Under the pieces are notes generated by a model. That model worked only from the letters and a program-made list of their open reading frames with translations. It was not told where the DNA came from and ran no database searches. This document shows positions 51,815-59,726 of a stretch of DNA of 64,000 bases, piece after piece. Every line of letters begins with the position of its first letter. Position 1 is the stretch's first letter. Source of the stretch: Roseiflexus sp. (GTDB taxonomy: Bacteria; Chloroflexota; Chloroflexia; Chloroflexales; Roseiflexaceae); assembly GCA_025062325.1 (NCBI GenBank), contig JANXAL010000140.1, positions 1 through 64,000 of the forward strand, read 5' to 3'. The translations under genes were made by a program, and so were the position numbers.

Positions 51815-53032
51815 TCAAACCCTCACTCTTCCCCCGGCATTCTGGCGACGCTCCGGTCGGCGTGCGCCGAGTGTCGCCAGCTTTGCGCCGAGTTGCTCGA
51901 GGCTCACCAAGTTATGCACTGGCAGAAAGTCGTCGATGAACGGGAGCGCCGCCTGCATCCCCTGGGTAAGCGGTTGATAGCGCGGGTTGCCGAGCAGCGG
52001 GTTCAGCCAGATCAGGCGATGGCACGAACGTTGCAGACGCGCCATTTCGCGTCCGAGTAACTGCGGGTCACCGCGGTCCCAACCGTCGCTGATCAGCAGT
52101 ACTACCGGTCCGCGCCCCAGCACTCGGCGTGACCAATAGTAGTTGAAGTGGCGCACTGCCTCGCCAATGCGCGTCCCGCCTGACCAGTCGACCACCTGTT
52201 TGCTGACAGCAGCGATGGCTTCATCGATGTCTCGCTCGCGCAGCAGGCGAGTGATGCGCGTCAGGCGCGTACCGAACACGAATGCCTCGACGTCGCGCAG
52301 ACCGTTGGAGATCGTGTAGATGAACTGGAGCAGAATGCGGCTGTAGCGATCCATCGAGCCGCTGATATCGCACAGCACCACCAGTGGGCGCTGCCGATAG
52401 CGCGGTTCGCGGAAGGTCAGTTCGACGGGATCGCCGCCATAGCGCAGGCTTCGGCGCAGAAGACGACGCATATCAATTACTCCAGGACGGTTCGCCGGGC
52501 GACGACGGCGCGTGCGACGCGGCTCGATACGCCATTCAAGCGTGCGCAGCAATTCCTTGCACGCTTGCACTTCTTCGTGGCTGAAACTGCCGAAGTCTTT
52601 CGTGCGAAGCGTTTCGGAGGCGGTAAACGTAAGCGTGAAACCAACTTTCTCTTCCTGCTGCTCTCCGTGACGGTCCGACTCATCTTGCCCATCGCCTGGG
52701 CTGCGCGGTCGCTGCGGCAGGCGCAATGGCTTCGGCGGCGTTTTGACCACCGGGATCGCAAGCATGAGGGGATCGAACCCCGACTGCGTGCGCCAGTAGA
52801 AGTCGAAGGCAGCATCGAACACTGGCAGGTCTTCGCGCCGACAGACTAGCGTGCAGCGCGCAGCGGCGCGGAAATCGCTGCGCGACACGATAGGGACGTG
52901 TTCCAGCGCTCGCACCAAGTCAATCGTCTGCTCGACGCTGACTTTGATGCCAGTGCTGCGCAGCAGATGAGCAAACGCTACCACGTGCGCGATCAGGTTT
53001 CCATGAGGAATTAATGGTTCTGTGTCATCCAT
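51815..53032 (-). CDS. VWA-domain protein, CoxE-like
   Basis: 405 residues. The N-terminal half resembles CoxE (FAHLLRSTGIKVSVEQTIDL, TLVCRREDLPVFDAAFDFYW), with a charged, Arg-rich middle. The VWA domain (about 220-385) has an intact metal-ion-dependent adhesion site: DxSxS in LVVLCDISGSMDRYS, Thr in SGGTRIGEA and Asp in LISDGWDRGD. Such proteins act with MoxR-type ATPases in metal-cofactor insertion or complex assembly. The MoxR-type gene is upstream at 53307, about 270 bases away. No clear RBS before ATG 53032. The last residues (AGGRVRV) run into a low-complexity region. No CO-dehydrogenase genes are present. Confidence 0.85.
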   Translation of the reverse strand: MDDTEPLIPHGNLIAHVVAFAHLLRSTGIKVSVEQTIDLVRALEHVPIVSRSDFRAAARCTLVCRREDLPVFDAAFDFYWRTQSGFDPLMLAIPVVKTPPKPLRLPQRPRSPGDGQDESDRHGEQQEEKVGFTLTFTASETLRTKDFGSFSHEEVQACKELLRTLEWRIEPRRTRRRRPANRPGVIDMRRLLRRSLRYGGDPVELTFREPRYRQRPLVVLCDISGSMDRYSRILLQFIYTISNGLRDVEAFVFGTRLTRITRLLRERDIDEAIAAVSKQVVDWSGGTRIGEAVRHFNYYWSRRVLGRGPVVLLISDGWDRGDPQLLGREMARLQRSCHRLIWLNPLLGNPRYQPLTQGMQAALPFIDDFLPVHNLVSLEQLGAKLATLGARRPERRQNAGGRVRV

Positions 53033-53306
53033 GGCGTATATGCGTTCACTGACCTAATGGCAGCCTATCCAAAAGCCGCGCGCTGCTGTTGTTGCGGCGC
53101 GCACTGGTGCCGAGAGAACGAGTATACGTTGACGAGACTCGCTGTATCGCTGCAGGCTCGTGAAACGAACATTCACTCATCCGCCTCGCGCCAAGCAGTT
53201 GATGGGCTTTGCATGCATACGTATGCGCTCACCTGTCTGGCAGATGATGAATATCAAGAAACCGGCAGACCTTATGCCACTGGGCCGCACGCCCTCGCTA
53301 CTGGCC

Positions 53307-54197
53307 CTATACGCCTACTTTCTCCAGTATCGAGCGCACACCCTGCCTGCGCACCTGCGCGATGTCGTCCTGGTACTTCAGAATGGCGCCAAGCGTGTCC
53401 TCGACAAGCTCAGCAGTAAGTTCGCGCGCATCGAGCGCCGTCAGCGCCGTTGCCCAATCGAGCGTTTCGGCAACGCCGGGGAGTTTGAAGAGGTCGAGTT
53501 TGCGCAGCTCGTGGACAAACGCCACCACCTGCCGTGACAGACGCTCCGATGCACCAGGCACTTTCGCATTGACAATCCGCAGTTCTTTGTCAAGCGACGG
53601 ATAATCAATCCAGTAGAACAGGCAGCGCCGTTTGAGAGCATCGTGAATTTCGCGCGTGCGGTTGCTGGTGATGATGACCGTCGGCGGTTGACTGGCGCGG
53701 ATAGTGCCGATCTCCGGAATGCTGATCTGCCAGTCGGAGAGAAGTTCGAGCAGAAACGCCTCGAACTCCTCATCGGCGCGGTCGATCTCGTCGATCAGCA
53801 GCACCGGCGGGCGATCCCAGCTCTCCTCGATAGCCTGAAGCAACGGGCGCTTGATCAGAAACTCAGGGCTGAAGATTTCCTTGAGCGCCGCGTGGGCATC
53901 GGAGGCGCCGAGCGCCTCGATCAGGCGGATCTGAAGCATCTGCCGGGTGTAATTCCACTCATAGATCGTCGTGTTGACGTCGAGACCTTCATAGCACTGG
54001 AGGCGGATCAAGTGACGGTCCTGCATCCGCGCTAGCGTTTTGGCAATCTCGGTCTTGCCAACGCCTGCCTCCCCTTCCAGCAACAGTGGTTTCTGAAGCT
54101 TAAGCGCCAGAAAAATCGCCGTTGCCAGCGGTCGGTCGGCAATGTAGTCGTGTGCAGCGAGCGCCTGCTGTAACTCGTCGATGGTTGCGAAGTTCAT
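53307..54197 (-). CDS. MoxR/CoxD-type AAA+ ATPase
   Basis: 296 residues. Walker A is LLEGEAGVGKTE, Walker B is PPVLLIDEIDRADEE, sensor 1 is VIITSNRTRE and the arginine finger is LKRRCLFYWI. This Asn/Arg pattern is typical of the CoxD branch of MoxR ATPases. It works as a hexamer with VWA partners such as the CoxE-like protein encoded downstream. Start ATG at 54197. The 270-base gap between the two genes is unusual, as these pairs are mostly tightly linked. It contains a perfect palindrome GCATACGTATGC (53215-53226) and no gene. Confidence 0.9.
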   Translation of the reverse strand: MNFATIDELQQALAAHDYIADRPLATAIFLALKLQKPLLLEGEAGVGKTEIAKTLARMQDRHLIRLQCYEGLDVNTTIYEWNYTRQMLQIRLIEALGASDAHAALKEIFSPEFLIKRPLLQAIEESWDRPPVLLIDEIDRADEEFEAFLLELLSDWQISIPEIGTIRASQPPTVIITSNRTREIHDALKRRCLFYWIDYPSLDKELRIVNAKVPGASERLSRQVVAFVHELRKLDLFKLPGVAETLDWATALTALDARELTAELVEDTLGAILKYQDDIAQVRRQGVRSILEKVGV

Positions 54198-54495
54198 GGG
54201 TCTGGTGATCCTGTCGTCGGTGGACTACATGATGTATTGTACCGAAATGATATGGCGGGTTGCAAAGTGGAATGCGCTGAGATCAGCTTGCTGGATGTGT
54301 ATTGGCGGCGCACCTGCTTGTGCGGATCCAAGCGCCCAAGCAAGAGTTGTCGGGCAGACAGCGAACGTGGCGTAAAGGCAGGTCTGAAACCTGCCCTTAC
54401 GCCGATCTGACCATTCCAACTCCTCCGTGAGTCTGGTGATCCAGAGAGGAAGCAGATAGAGACCCGCCCTCACGCCGATTCGACAGTTCCGATCC

Positions 54496-54524
54496 TTGCT
54501 ACGAGAAACAACAGTGCATATAAT
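54496..54524 (+). promoter_or_regulatory. Promoter 1 of the DUF4870 gene
   Basis: TTGCTA (54496-54501), a 17-bp spacer and TATAAT (54519-54524). A second, extended -10 (TGC-TATAAT, 54555-54563) lies 36 bp closer to the gene. Confidence 0.6.
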
Positions 54525-54554
54525 GCTGCGGCACAGCGGAGCATAGACGGCTTG

Positions 54555-54563
54555 TGCTATAAT
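54555..54563 (+). promoter_or_regulatory. Promoter 2 (extended -10) of the DUF4870 gene
   Basis: TGC followed directly by TATAAT (54558-54563), no -35. It would give a leader of about 30 bases. Confidence 0.55.
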
Positions 54564-54598
54564 CGCCGGTACGATGCCTCCGCGTGAAGGCGACTGAC

Positions 54599-55519
54599 AT
54601 GGTTCGACCTGACGAAGATGAGCGCCTGACGGCTGCAATAGCGCACGCCAGCATCATAGCGAACGCAGCGGGACTAACCGGTCTGGCGCTGACCGTCATT
54701 CTTTGGGCAACGCAGCGCCAGAGGTCGCGTTTTGTGCGCGCGCACATCGTGCAGGCGCTGGTCTACCAGGCAGGTACGCTGCTCGGCGTAGTGCTGCTGA
54801 TGCTCCTATGGTCTGGGTGCCTGCTGCTCTCGCTGCTGCCAGCCGCGCTGCGACCGGACCTCTATCGGGATGGAACGCTGCCAGACACCTTCTGGGTCGC
54901 GCTGTTTGGTCTGATTCTTCCGATTGGATACGGAGTTGCCGCGACGCTGTATGCCCTTTATGGGGCATACCAGGTCTACTGCGGCAACCGGTTTGCATAC
55001 CCGCTTGCCGGGCGACTGGTAGCGCGCGATTTGGAGGAGGCGCAGTCTAGCGCTTCAGCACCGGTGACGCCGCCGCAGGAGGTACAGCCTAACCACACGC
55101 TGGCGCCTTTGCCAGATACAACATCAGCGCCGCCGCTTCCTTCGCCGGGCAGCCCGGTCGCTGCGCAACAACCGGCATCTGCCGAACGCCTAGCGCCTTC
55201 GACTGCGGCGCCTGTTCCTCCGGTTCCGCTCCAGACGCGCACAGTGGGAGAAGAGGTCATGCCTGCTTCATCGGTCCCGTCGTCAGGTGCAACGTTAGGT
55301 GCTGCATCGCCTTCTCCTTCAGAACCGTCGCCAGCGGCTATGAGCGACGAAGGCGCACCAATTTCTGCGGGGAGTGCGCCGCCGATTCCTGCCGTGAGAG
55401 ATATTGCAGACGTTGTACCAATGCAGGACGCGCTCGATCAAGGCCCTCGCGCAACCGACAGAGCCGCTGTTCCTTCTACTGAGGCTTCATCGACCGGTCA
55501 ACCGCCAGAGGAGCGGTAA
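54599..55519 (+). CDS. DUF4870-type membrane protein with long disordered Pro/Ser/Ala tail
   Basis: 306 residues. The N-terminal 130 residues match the DUF4870/Tic20-like layout: DEDERLTAAIAHASIIANAA, SRFVRAHIVQALVYQAG, then three or four helices and LYALYGAYQVYCGNRFAYPL. The remaining 170 residues are Pro, Ser, Ala and Thr-rich with no motif, probably a flexible cytoplasmic tail. Function unknown; the family may aid membrane-protein folding or sense membrane state. I chose ATG at 54599 with GAAGG upstream rather than GTG at 54584. The 3' end overlaps the convergent carbonic anhydrase gene by 22 bases. Confidence 0.75.
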   Translation: MVRPDEDERLTAAIAHASIIANAAGLTGLALTVILWATQRQRSRFVRAHIVQALVYQAGTLLGVVLLMLLWSGCLLLSLLPAALRPDLYRDGTLPDTFWVALFGLILPIGYGVAATLYALYGAYQVYCGNRFAYPLAGRLVARDLEEAQSSASAPVTPPQEVQPNHTLAPLPDTTSAPPLPSPGSPVAAQQPASAERLAPSTAAPVPPVPLQTRTVGEEVMPASSVPSSGATLGAASPSPSEPSPAAMSDEGAPISAGSAPPIPAVRDIADVVPMQDALDQGPRATDRAAVPSTEASSTGQPPEER

Positions 55520-56019
55520 CGCTCCTTCAGCGCCACATAGCGTTGCGCTGTGCGACGGATCCGTTCGAGCTGCCCTGCGCCAAGCGGGCGAATGACGCCA
55601 GGAATGCCCATCACCAGCGATCCTGGCGGGACGACCATACCCTCAGTGACCAGCGCGCGCGCCGCGATCAGGCTGCCAGCGCCGATCCGCGCGTGGTTCA
55701 GCACCACTGCGCCGATCCCGATTAGCACATCGTCTTCGACAGTGCAGCCGTGAACGACCGCTGCATGCCCGATGCTCACCCCGTCTCCAATGGTCAACCA
55801 GGCATCCGGATCGGCGTGCAGCACGCTGCCGTCCTGAATATTGCACCGCGCCCCAATCCGAATGAACCCGTTGTCGCCACGGATGACGACCATAGGCCAT
55901 ACCGACGAGTCGGCGCCGATGCTGACCGTGCCGCGCACATACGCATACGGCGAAATATACGCGGTCGGGTGGATGTCAAGCCGGTCGGTGATGTCGGGGA
56001 AAGTGAAAGGTTCGGTCAT
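55498..56019 (-). CDS. Gamma-carbonic-anhydrase-family hexapeptide protein
   Basis: 173 residues forming a left-handed beta-helix of hexapeptide repeats (IGADSSVWPMVVIRGDNGFI, IGDGVSIGHAAVVHG). All three zinc-ligand histidines of gamma-CA are present: His68 (SVLHADP), His85 and His90 (GHAAVVHG), and Arg47-Asp49 (VIRGDNG) are kept. C-terminal helix LGAGQLERIRRTAQRYV. The family includes the Cam/CamH carbonic anhydrases and PaaY/YrdA-type proteins, so CO2 hydration is possible but not proven. Start ATG at 56019. Confidence 0.9.
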   Translation of the reverse strand: MTEPFTFPDITDRLDIHPTAYISPYAYVRGTVSIGADSSVWPMVVIRGDNGFIRIGARCNIQDGSVLHADPDAWLTIGDGVSIGHAAVVHGCTVEDDVLIGIGAVVLNHARIGAGSLIAARALVTEGMVVPPGSLVMGIPGVIRPLGAGQLERIRRTAQRYVALKERYRSSGG

Positions 56020-56372
56020 GAGATTCTGTCCTGGGATGGATATTCTTTTCTACGGTCGCCGGGGGGTGGATGAACGTTGAATACATATTCCGCTCTCCGC
56101 CTCACTGCCCGGCGGTTGATGAGCATTAAGCATTAAATCCGGCATACGGGGCCGCCCGTGCCCTGAGCCCGTCGAAGGGCGCGCGTCGCTGGTGGTATAC
56201 CCAAATAAATAATCTTCATAAGCCGTGGGCTACGGTTACAGAGCCCGCCTGCGCAGGCTGAACCGGGCGATGCGGGATTATGTGCTCACACACCACGAAG
56301 CCCTCGACTCCGGTTGCGGGCGCCTGGTTGGATCGTTTACCTCCAATTGTGAACGGTTGCCAGCAGGAGGCA
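56020..56372. other. Intergenic region with dispersed repeats shared with the window start
   Basis: A solitary copy of the 12-5-8 repeat lies at 56090-56114 (see 19-285). A word CCCTGAGCCCGTCGAAGGGC at 56162-56181 is a widely dispersed short repeat type. 56220-56292 matches 52-118. No gene. Confidence 0.6.
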
Positions 56373-56690
56373 TCAGGGTATTGCACCGCTGAAGTTAAAC
56401 CGCAGGAGGTCGCCTGATGCCGCCAGTGACGAAAGATACCACAACGGGGCGTAGATCAACACAAAGGTCAGAACGCCGATCATGACAATGCCGATGAGAC
56501 TCTTGAGTGCATTCCGACCGGCCATAAGATCGGTCAGCACTATCACTGCGCCGGTCACAATTGCACCGCCGATCAGAACCAACCCGAGAATGCTTGTGAG
56601 CAATCCGGGCAGCAGGCCAGCCAGCATTGCCAGGCTGCCAACGCACCCAATAAAGGCGCTGATCGAATCACGTGTGCCGCGTTTTGTCAT
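56373..56690 (-). CDS. Small membrane protein of unknown function
   Basis: 105 residues with three hydrophobic segments (FIGCVGSLAMLAGLLPGLLT, LGLVLIGGAIVTGAVIVLTD and LIGIVMIGVLTFVLIYAPLW). The end is LRFNFSGAIP. ATG at 56690 follows AGGAGGAA, a strong RBS; the open frame upstream overlaps the next gene and is not used. It lies 100 bases downstream of the PIN-like gene and may be co-transcribed with the ATPase/PIN unit, where a membrane effector would make sense, but there is no direct evidence. Family not recognised. Confidence 0.6.
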   Translation of the reverse strand: MTKRGTRDSISAFIGCVGSLAMLAGLLPGLLTSILGLVLIGGAIVTGAVIVLTDLMAGRNALKSLIGIVMIGVLTFVLIYAPLWYLSSLAASGDLLRFNFSGAIP

Positions 56691-56790
56691 GGATGGTTCC
56701 TCCTCACAATGCTTCATTGATTGCTGCATAGCAGGCAAGGCTGAGATGAAATTCGATATGCCCGTCGTGAGATCAAGGACAAGGAGCGAT

Positions 56791-57330
56791 CTAACACACA
56801 TGATACGCTGGTGTATCCGGAGCCCCATGATCCAGCCAATTGCTCGCCTGATGGATGACAGGATGTACCCACATAACGGCGCAGATGGCGCCAGTTGTAT
56901 TTTTCAAGTGCGCAAGATGTCCAACAATTTTCTGATCCAGCGACAGCACACGCTTATCGGTCTTCAAGGCGGTTTCAATGAGATGAAAATCTTTTGCTAC
57001 TGCTGACATCAGGTTCTGGGTGTGCGGGTTCTGCGTCAGTGCGTTCAGGCAACGCCGACGTAGCTGGGAACTTCTGGCAAGTTTGACCATCTGAACCCGT
57101 CCGGCGCGCTGCATGTCAGTCAGCCATTGCAGGGCAAAGAGCGAAGCATACGGAACCAGACGACCCGAACGCGCTCGCATCCATTCATCTCTGATCTGTT
57201 GGCTCATCGCCAACCGGTGATTGTTGTTCTTGATCGCCAGCAGCGCCAGGCGACAGGCTTCAGGTTCCGGTTTGCCGCTTTCACCGGCAGCGCGAGCAAC
57301 GGACGCATCAACAACGATGGCGTATCCCAT
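56791..57330 (-). CDS. PIN-like-domain protein (putative nuclease)
   Basis: 179 residues. A PIN-like metal site can be proposed from Asp8 (AIVVDASVARAAG), Glu49 (QQIRDEWMRA), Asp114 (SAVAKDFHLIETAL) and Asp132 (VLSLDQKI), in the right order and spacing for a PIN nuclease. The KDFHLIETALKTDKRVLSLD stretch is the clearest part. It begins five bases after the stop of the AAA ATPase gene, with the RBS (GGGGAA) inside that gene's end, so the two form one operon. Unlike VapC it has no VapB-like antitoxin; the ATPase takes that place. Nuclease function is inferred. Confidence 0.65.
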   Translation of the reverse strand: MGYAIVVDASVARAAGESGKPEPEACRLALLAIKNNNHRLAMSQQIRDEWMRARSGRLVPYASLFALQWLTDMQRAGRVQMVKLARSSQLRRRCLNALTQNPHTQNLMSAVAKDFHLIETALKTDKRVLSLDQKIVGHLAHLKNTTGAICAVMWVHPVIHQASNWLDHGAPDTPAYHVC

Positions 57331-57334
57331 GGAG

Positions 57335-58732
57335 TTATTCCCCGGCAGCAGTCAGGTAGTTGTGCATTGCTTCCAGACTGACGGCGCCGAAGTCTACTGG
57401 AACATCGCCGAAGCCGCCGTGCTTGTCCAGTTCGCGGCTCGTCAGGCGACTTGCGCCCTGCTCGTCGCGTTGCAGCCAGTGCAGCATCACCCGCTTGGCG
57501 CCGAATTGCTGCGCTGCGACCAGTTCCTGCAATCCGAGCAGCAATAGTTCGCTGTGCGTCTCGACCACCACCTGGACGCCGCGCATCACGGCGCGGTGAA
57601 TGAGACGCGACATCTGATAGGCGGCGCGTGGATGCAGATGGATTTCAGGCTGTTCGAGGTATACCAGGTCATCGGGCCTCGCTGCCAGCAGTGCAACCGC
57701 GACCGGCAGCGACTGCGAGAGACCGAAGCCAACATCGGCGACGCTGACCATATCGCGCGCCGGCTGCCCGGCGCCTGTTGGCGAGCGCGCCACCTGAATT
57801 TCGACTTCGACATCGCTGATCCGGCGCGCCTCAATGTTCCACGTCAAGCCCAATTCACGCAGATCGTTCTTCAATTGCTTGAGTTCGCTGGCGCCCATTC
57901 GCTGCCAGAAAGCGATCACGCTGGCGACGTAATCCGGGAAAGGACTGGGGAAGTGTCTTTCAACCGCCGTCACCGGATAGGTGCGGCGTGGATTGCCGCG
58001 AAGACCTGGTACGTGGATAATGCGGCGGAGAGAGTTAGCAATATAATTTCGTACAAAATGCTCAGACTGAGGATAGAACCAGTCTATCACCTTCGTTTCA
58101 TTACGAACTCTGAAAGTAACAAAAAGAAAAAATCGGTCTCGTTCGAATTCGGGTTCGAGTGATAACTTTTCGTTTTCAGAGAAGCTTCGATTTTTCTTCC
58201 AGCGGTTGAACTCTTCTTCAAATTGCTCTTGCTGCTCCGGGTTCCAGTCGGGCGACACTGTCATGCTTCGCAATCCTTTGGATATTGTGGCCTTAACAAG
58301 ACGCAGCGGAGTGATGCCCTCTCCCTCCCAAGCTGCGCCAGTGGTGCGCGATATGCGCGAGCGCTTAGCAAGACGCAGTGGAAGCGGAGTAATGCCCTCT
58401 TCATCTTTTTCCCGTTGGACAGCAAATTCGTAGCCGATGCTCCCTCCATACTCGCTGATGACCAATCCCAGCGTGATACTATCACGCTGCTCGCCTGGCG
58501 CAGACCAGACCATTTGGGCAGTGTCGGAGAAAGCCACGTGCGGTCCGCTCATCAGGAGCGGTCCCGGATCGAAGACCGACTCAAGGGTCTGTTTCATCAG
58601 CAGCAGCGCCTGCATAATGGTCGATTTGCCAGAGCTATTGGCGCCCGCAAGGATCGTCAGATCGCCCAGTGTCACCTCGGTGCGATCCCGGAATGATTTG
58701 AAGCCGTCGAGAATAACCGTCTGAATGGTCAT
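57335..58732 (-). CDS. ABC/SMC-like AAA ATPase with DUF3696-type C-terminus
   Basis: 465 residues. It starts TIQTVILDGFKSFRDRTEVT, typical of RecF/OLD-type ATPases. Walker A is GANSSGKST (30-38), the signature-like motif is GFGLSQSLPVAVAL, Walker B is DDLVYLEQPEIHLHPRA, and the D/H-loop is VVVETHSELLLLGLQ. The middle (about 100-280) is a charged insertion. The C-terminus (SRELDKHGGFGDVPVDFG) fits DUF3696. There is no TOPRIM domain, unlike OLD nucleases. Together with the PIN-like gene it makes a two-gene ATPase-nuclease unit. An extended -10 lies just before it, and GGAGG precedes ATG 58732. Confidence 0.85.
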   Translation of the reverse strand: MTIQTVILDGFKSFRDRTEVTLGDLTILAGANSSGKSTIMQALLLMKQTLESVFDPGPLLMSGPHVAFSDTAQMVWSAPGEQRDSITLGLVISEYGGSIGYEFAVQREKDEEGITPLPLRLAKRSRISRTTGAAWEGEGITPLRLVKATISKGLRSMTVSPDWNPEQQEQFEEEFNRWKKNRSFSENEKLSLEPEFERDRFFLFVTFRVRNETKVIDWFYPQSEHFVRNYIANSLRRIIHVPGLRGNPRRTYPVTAVERHFPSPFPDYVASVIAFWQRMGASELKQLKNDLRELGLTWNIEARRISDVEVEIQVARSPTGAGQPARDMVSVADVGFGLSQSLPVAVALLAARPDDLVYLEQPEIHLHPRAAYQMSRLIHRAVMRGVQVVVETHSELLLLGLQELVAAQQFGAKRVMLHWLQRDEQGASRLTSRELDKHGGFGDVPVDFGAVSLEAMHNYLTAAGE

Positions 58733-59726
58733 GGTTGCCTCCGGCGGTATTGTAACACAGGTGAGGGAACAGGCGATTGTTCATCGGTAGCACTGCCTCG
58801 GTCATGGGGCGATCACGCGGGGGCGACTCGGCCTCTCGAGTGCGGGCTTTTTGGGATGCGAAGCGGGTTTGCCTCGTCTCGACACCCTTTTTCCCCCTCG
58901 TCCCCCCTGCCTCCTTCTCCTACCCCTCACAGATGTAGAGTTTTTGGGGTGCAACGGATGTTCTCCGCGTCCTGACGCCCTTTTCCCCCTCATCCCCCCT
59001 CCCCCCTTCTCCCACCAGGGGAGAAGGGGGAGTTGAGGGTCCAGATGCCTCAAACGGGCCATTCAACGTCAGGGCATGGCGAAATCTACCCTCTTGTGAT
59101 GCGGGAGCGACCCGGCCTCTCGAGTACAGGCTTTTTGGGTGCAAAGCGGGTTTGCCGCATCTCGACGCCCTTTTTCCCCCTCATCTCCCCTCCCCCTTCT
59201 CTCACAAGGGGAGAAGGGGGCGTTTGCGCATCCTGATGCCTGAAACAGACAATCAGCATGATTGCCAGAAAAATCCCTATCGGTGAGGGTGACCCAGCGT
59301 GGACGACCTGCTAGGTCGTCTCCACGATGGCGCGGTCCCCGGTTGCGGGGCGATAATGGGGCGGGTGACGCGGTGGAAACATGTTGAATTCGGCGCGACT
59401 GCGGACCGGTCTGAGACCGGCCCCGACAATGGCGAGGTCCTCGGTCGCGGGGCGATGACAGGACGGGCGACCCGCCGGGTCACTCCAACGACGACGCCAA
59501 CATTCCCCGTGCAACGCCTAACATTCCCACGTTCGTTTAATTCGACAACGACTCGGAGACGGTGCAATGCACCGTCTCTACTGCCTCTTCACCTCCGACT
59601 TTCCCACCTTCAATCTTCCCACCTTCAACTCCTCTTGCCTCTCGCTCCTCGCCTCACACCTCCAACGCCATCCCCGCCCCCGCCTTCAACGCCTCATCCT
59701 GCCAATTCTGCGGCTTGCTCCTCGCC
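58733..59726. repeat. 1-kb gene-free gap built from several repeat families
   Basis: Unit A (GGCCTCTCGAGT-CAGGCTTTTTGGG to CTCGACGCCCTTTTTCC) occurs at 58823-58900 and 59107-59190, 284 bp apart. Unit B (ACAGATGTAGAGTTTTTGGG to CGTCCTGACGCCC) at 58925-58980 is shared with 46141-46200. Hairpins of CCCCCTTCTCCC with GGGAGAAGGGGG follow at 59002-59030 and about 59192-59220. 59299-59325 is a hairpin around ACGACCT-GCT-AGGTCGT. Two copies of a CGGTTGCGGGGCGATAATGG-like unit lie at 59321-59374 and 59423-59476. The end is pyrimidine-rich CAACCTTC-type sequence. Confidence 0.7.
58749..58757 (-). promoter_or_regulatory. Extended -10 promoter of the ATPase/PIN-like unit
   Basis: On the minus strand TGT precedes TACAAT (plus ATTGTA at 58749-58754). 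The leader is short (about 10-15 bases) but includes the GGAGG RBS. Confidence 0.4.

Larger units (their letters stand above)
54198..54598. other. Intergenic region with a hairpin repeat and two promoters
   Basis: 54372-54400 can fold (GTAAAGGCAGGT with ACCTGCCCTTAC). The words CTGCCCTTACGCCGATCTGACC and CCGCCCTCACGCCGATTCGACA (54390-54412 and 54463-54485) are degenerate direct copies. Two promoters face the next gene. No gene is supported. Confidence 0.5.

Noticed and set aside
52760-52800. A GGGGATCGAACCCC word resembling a tRNA T-arm
   Set aside because: It lies inside the VWA gene, and no acceptor stem or anticodon arm can be built around it. I found no tRNA in the window.
58820-59480. 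Possible CRISPR array, because units recur with regular words
   Set aside because: Units are long (60-100 bp), degenerate and only two or three copies, without constant 28-37 bp repeats and equal spacers. No cas genes are near.
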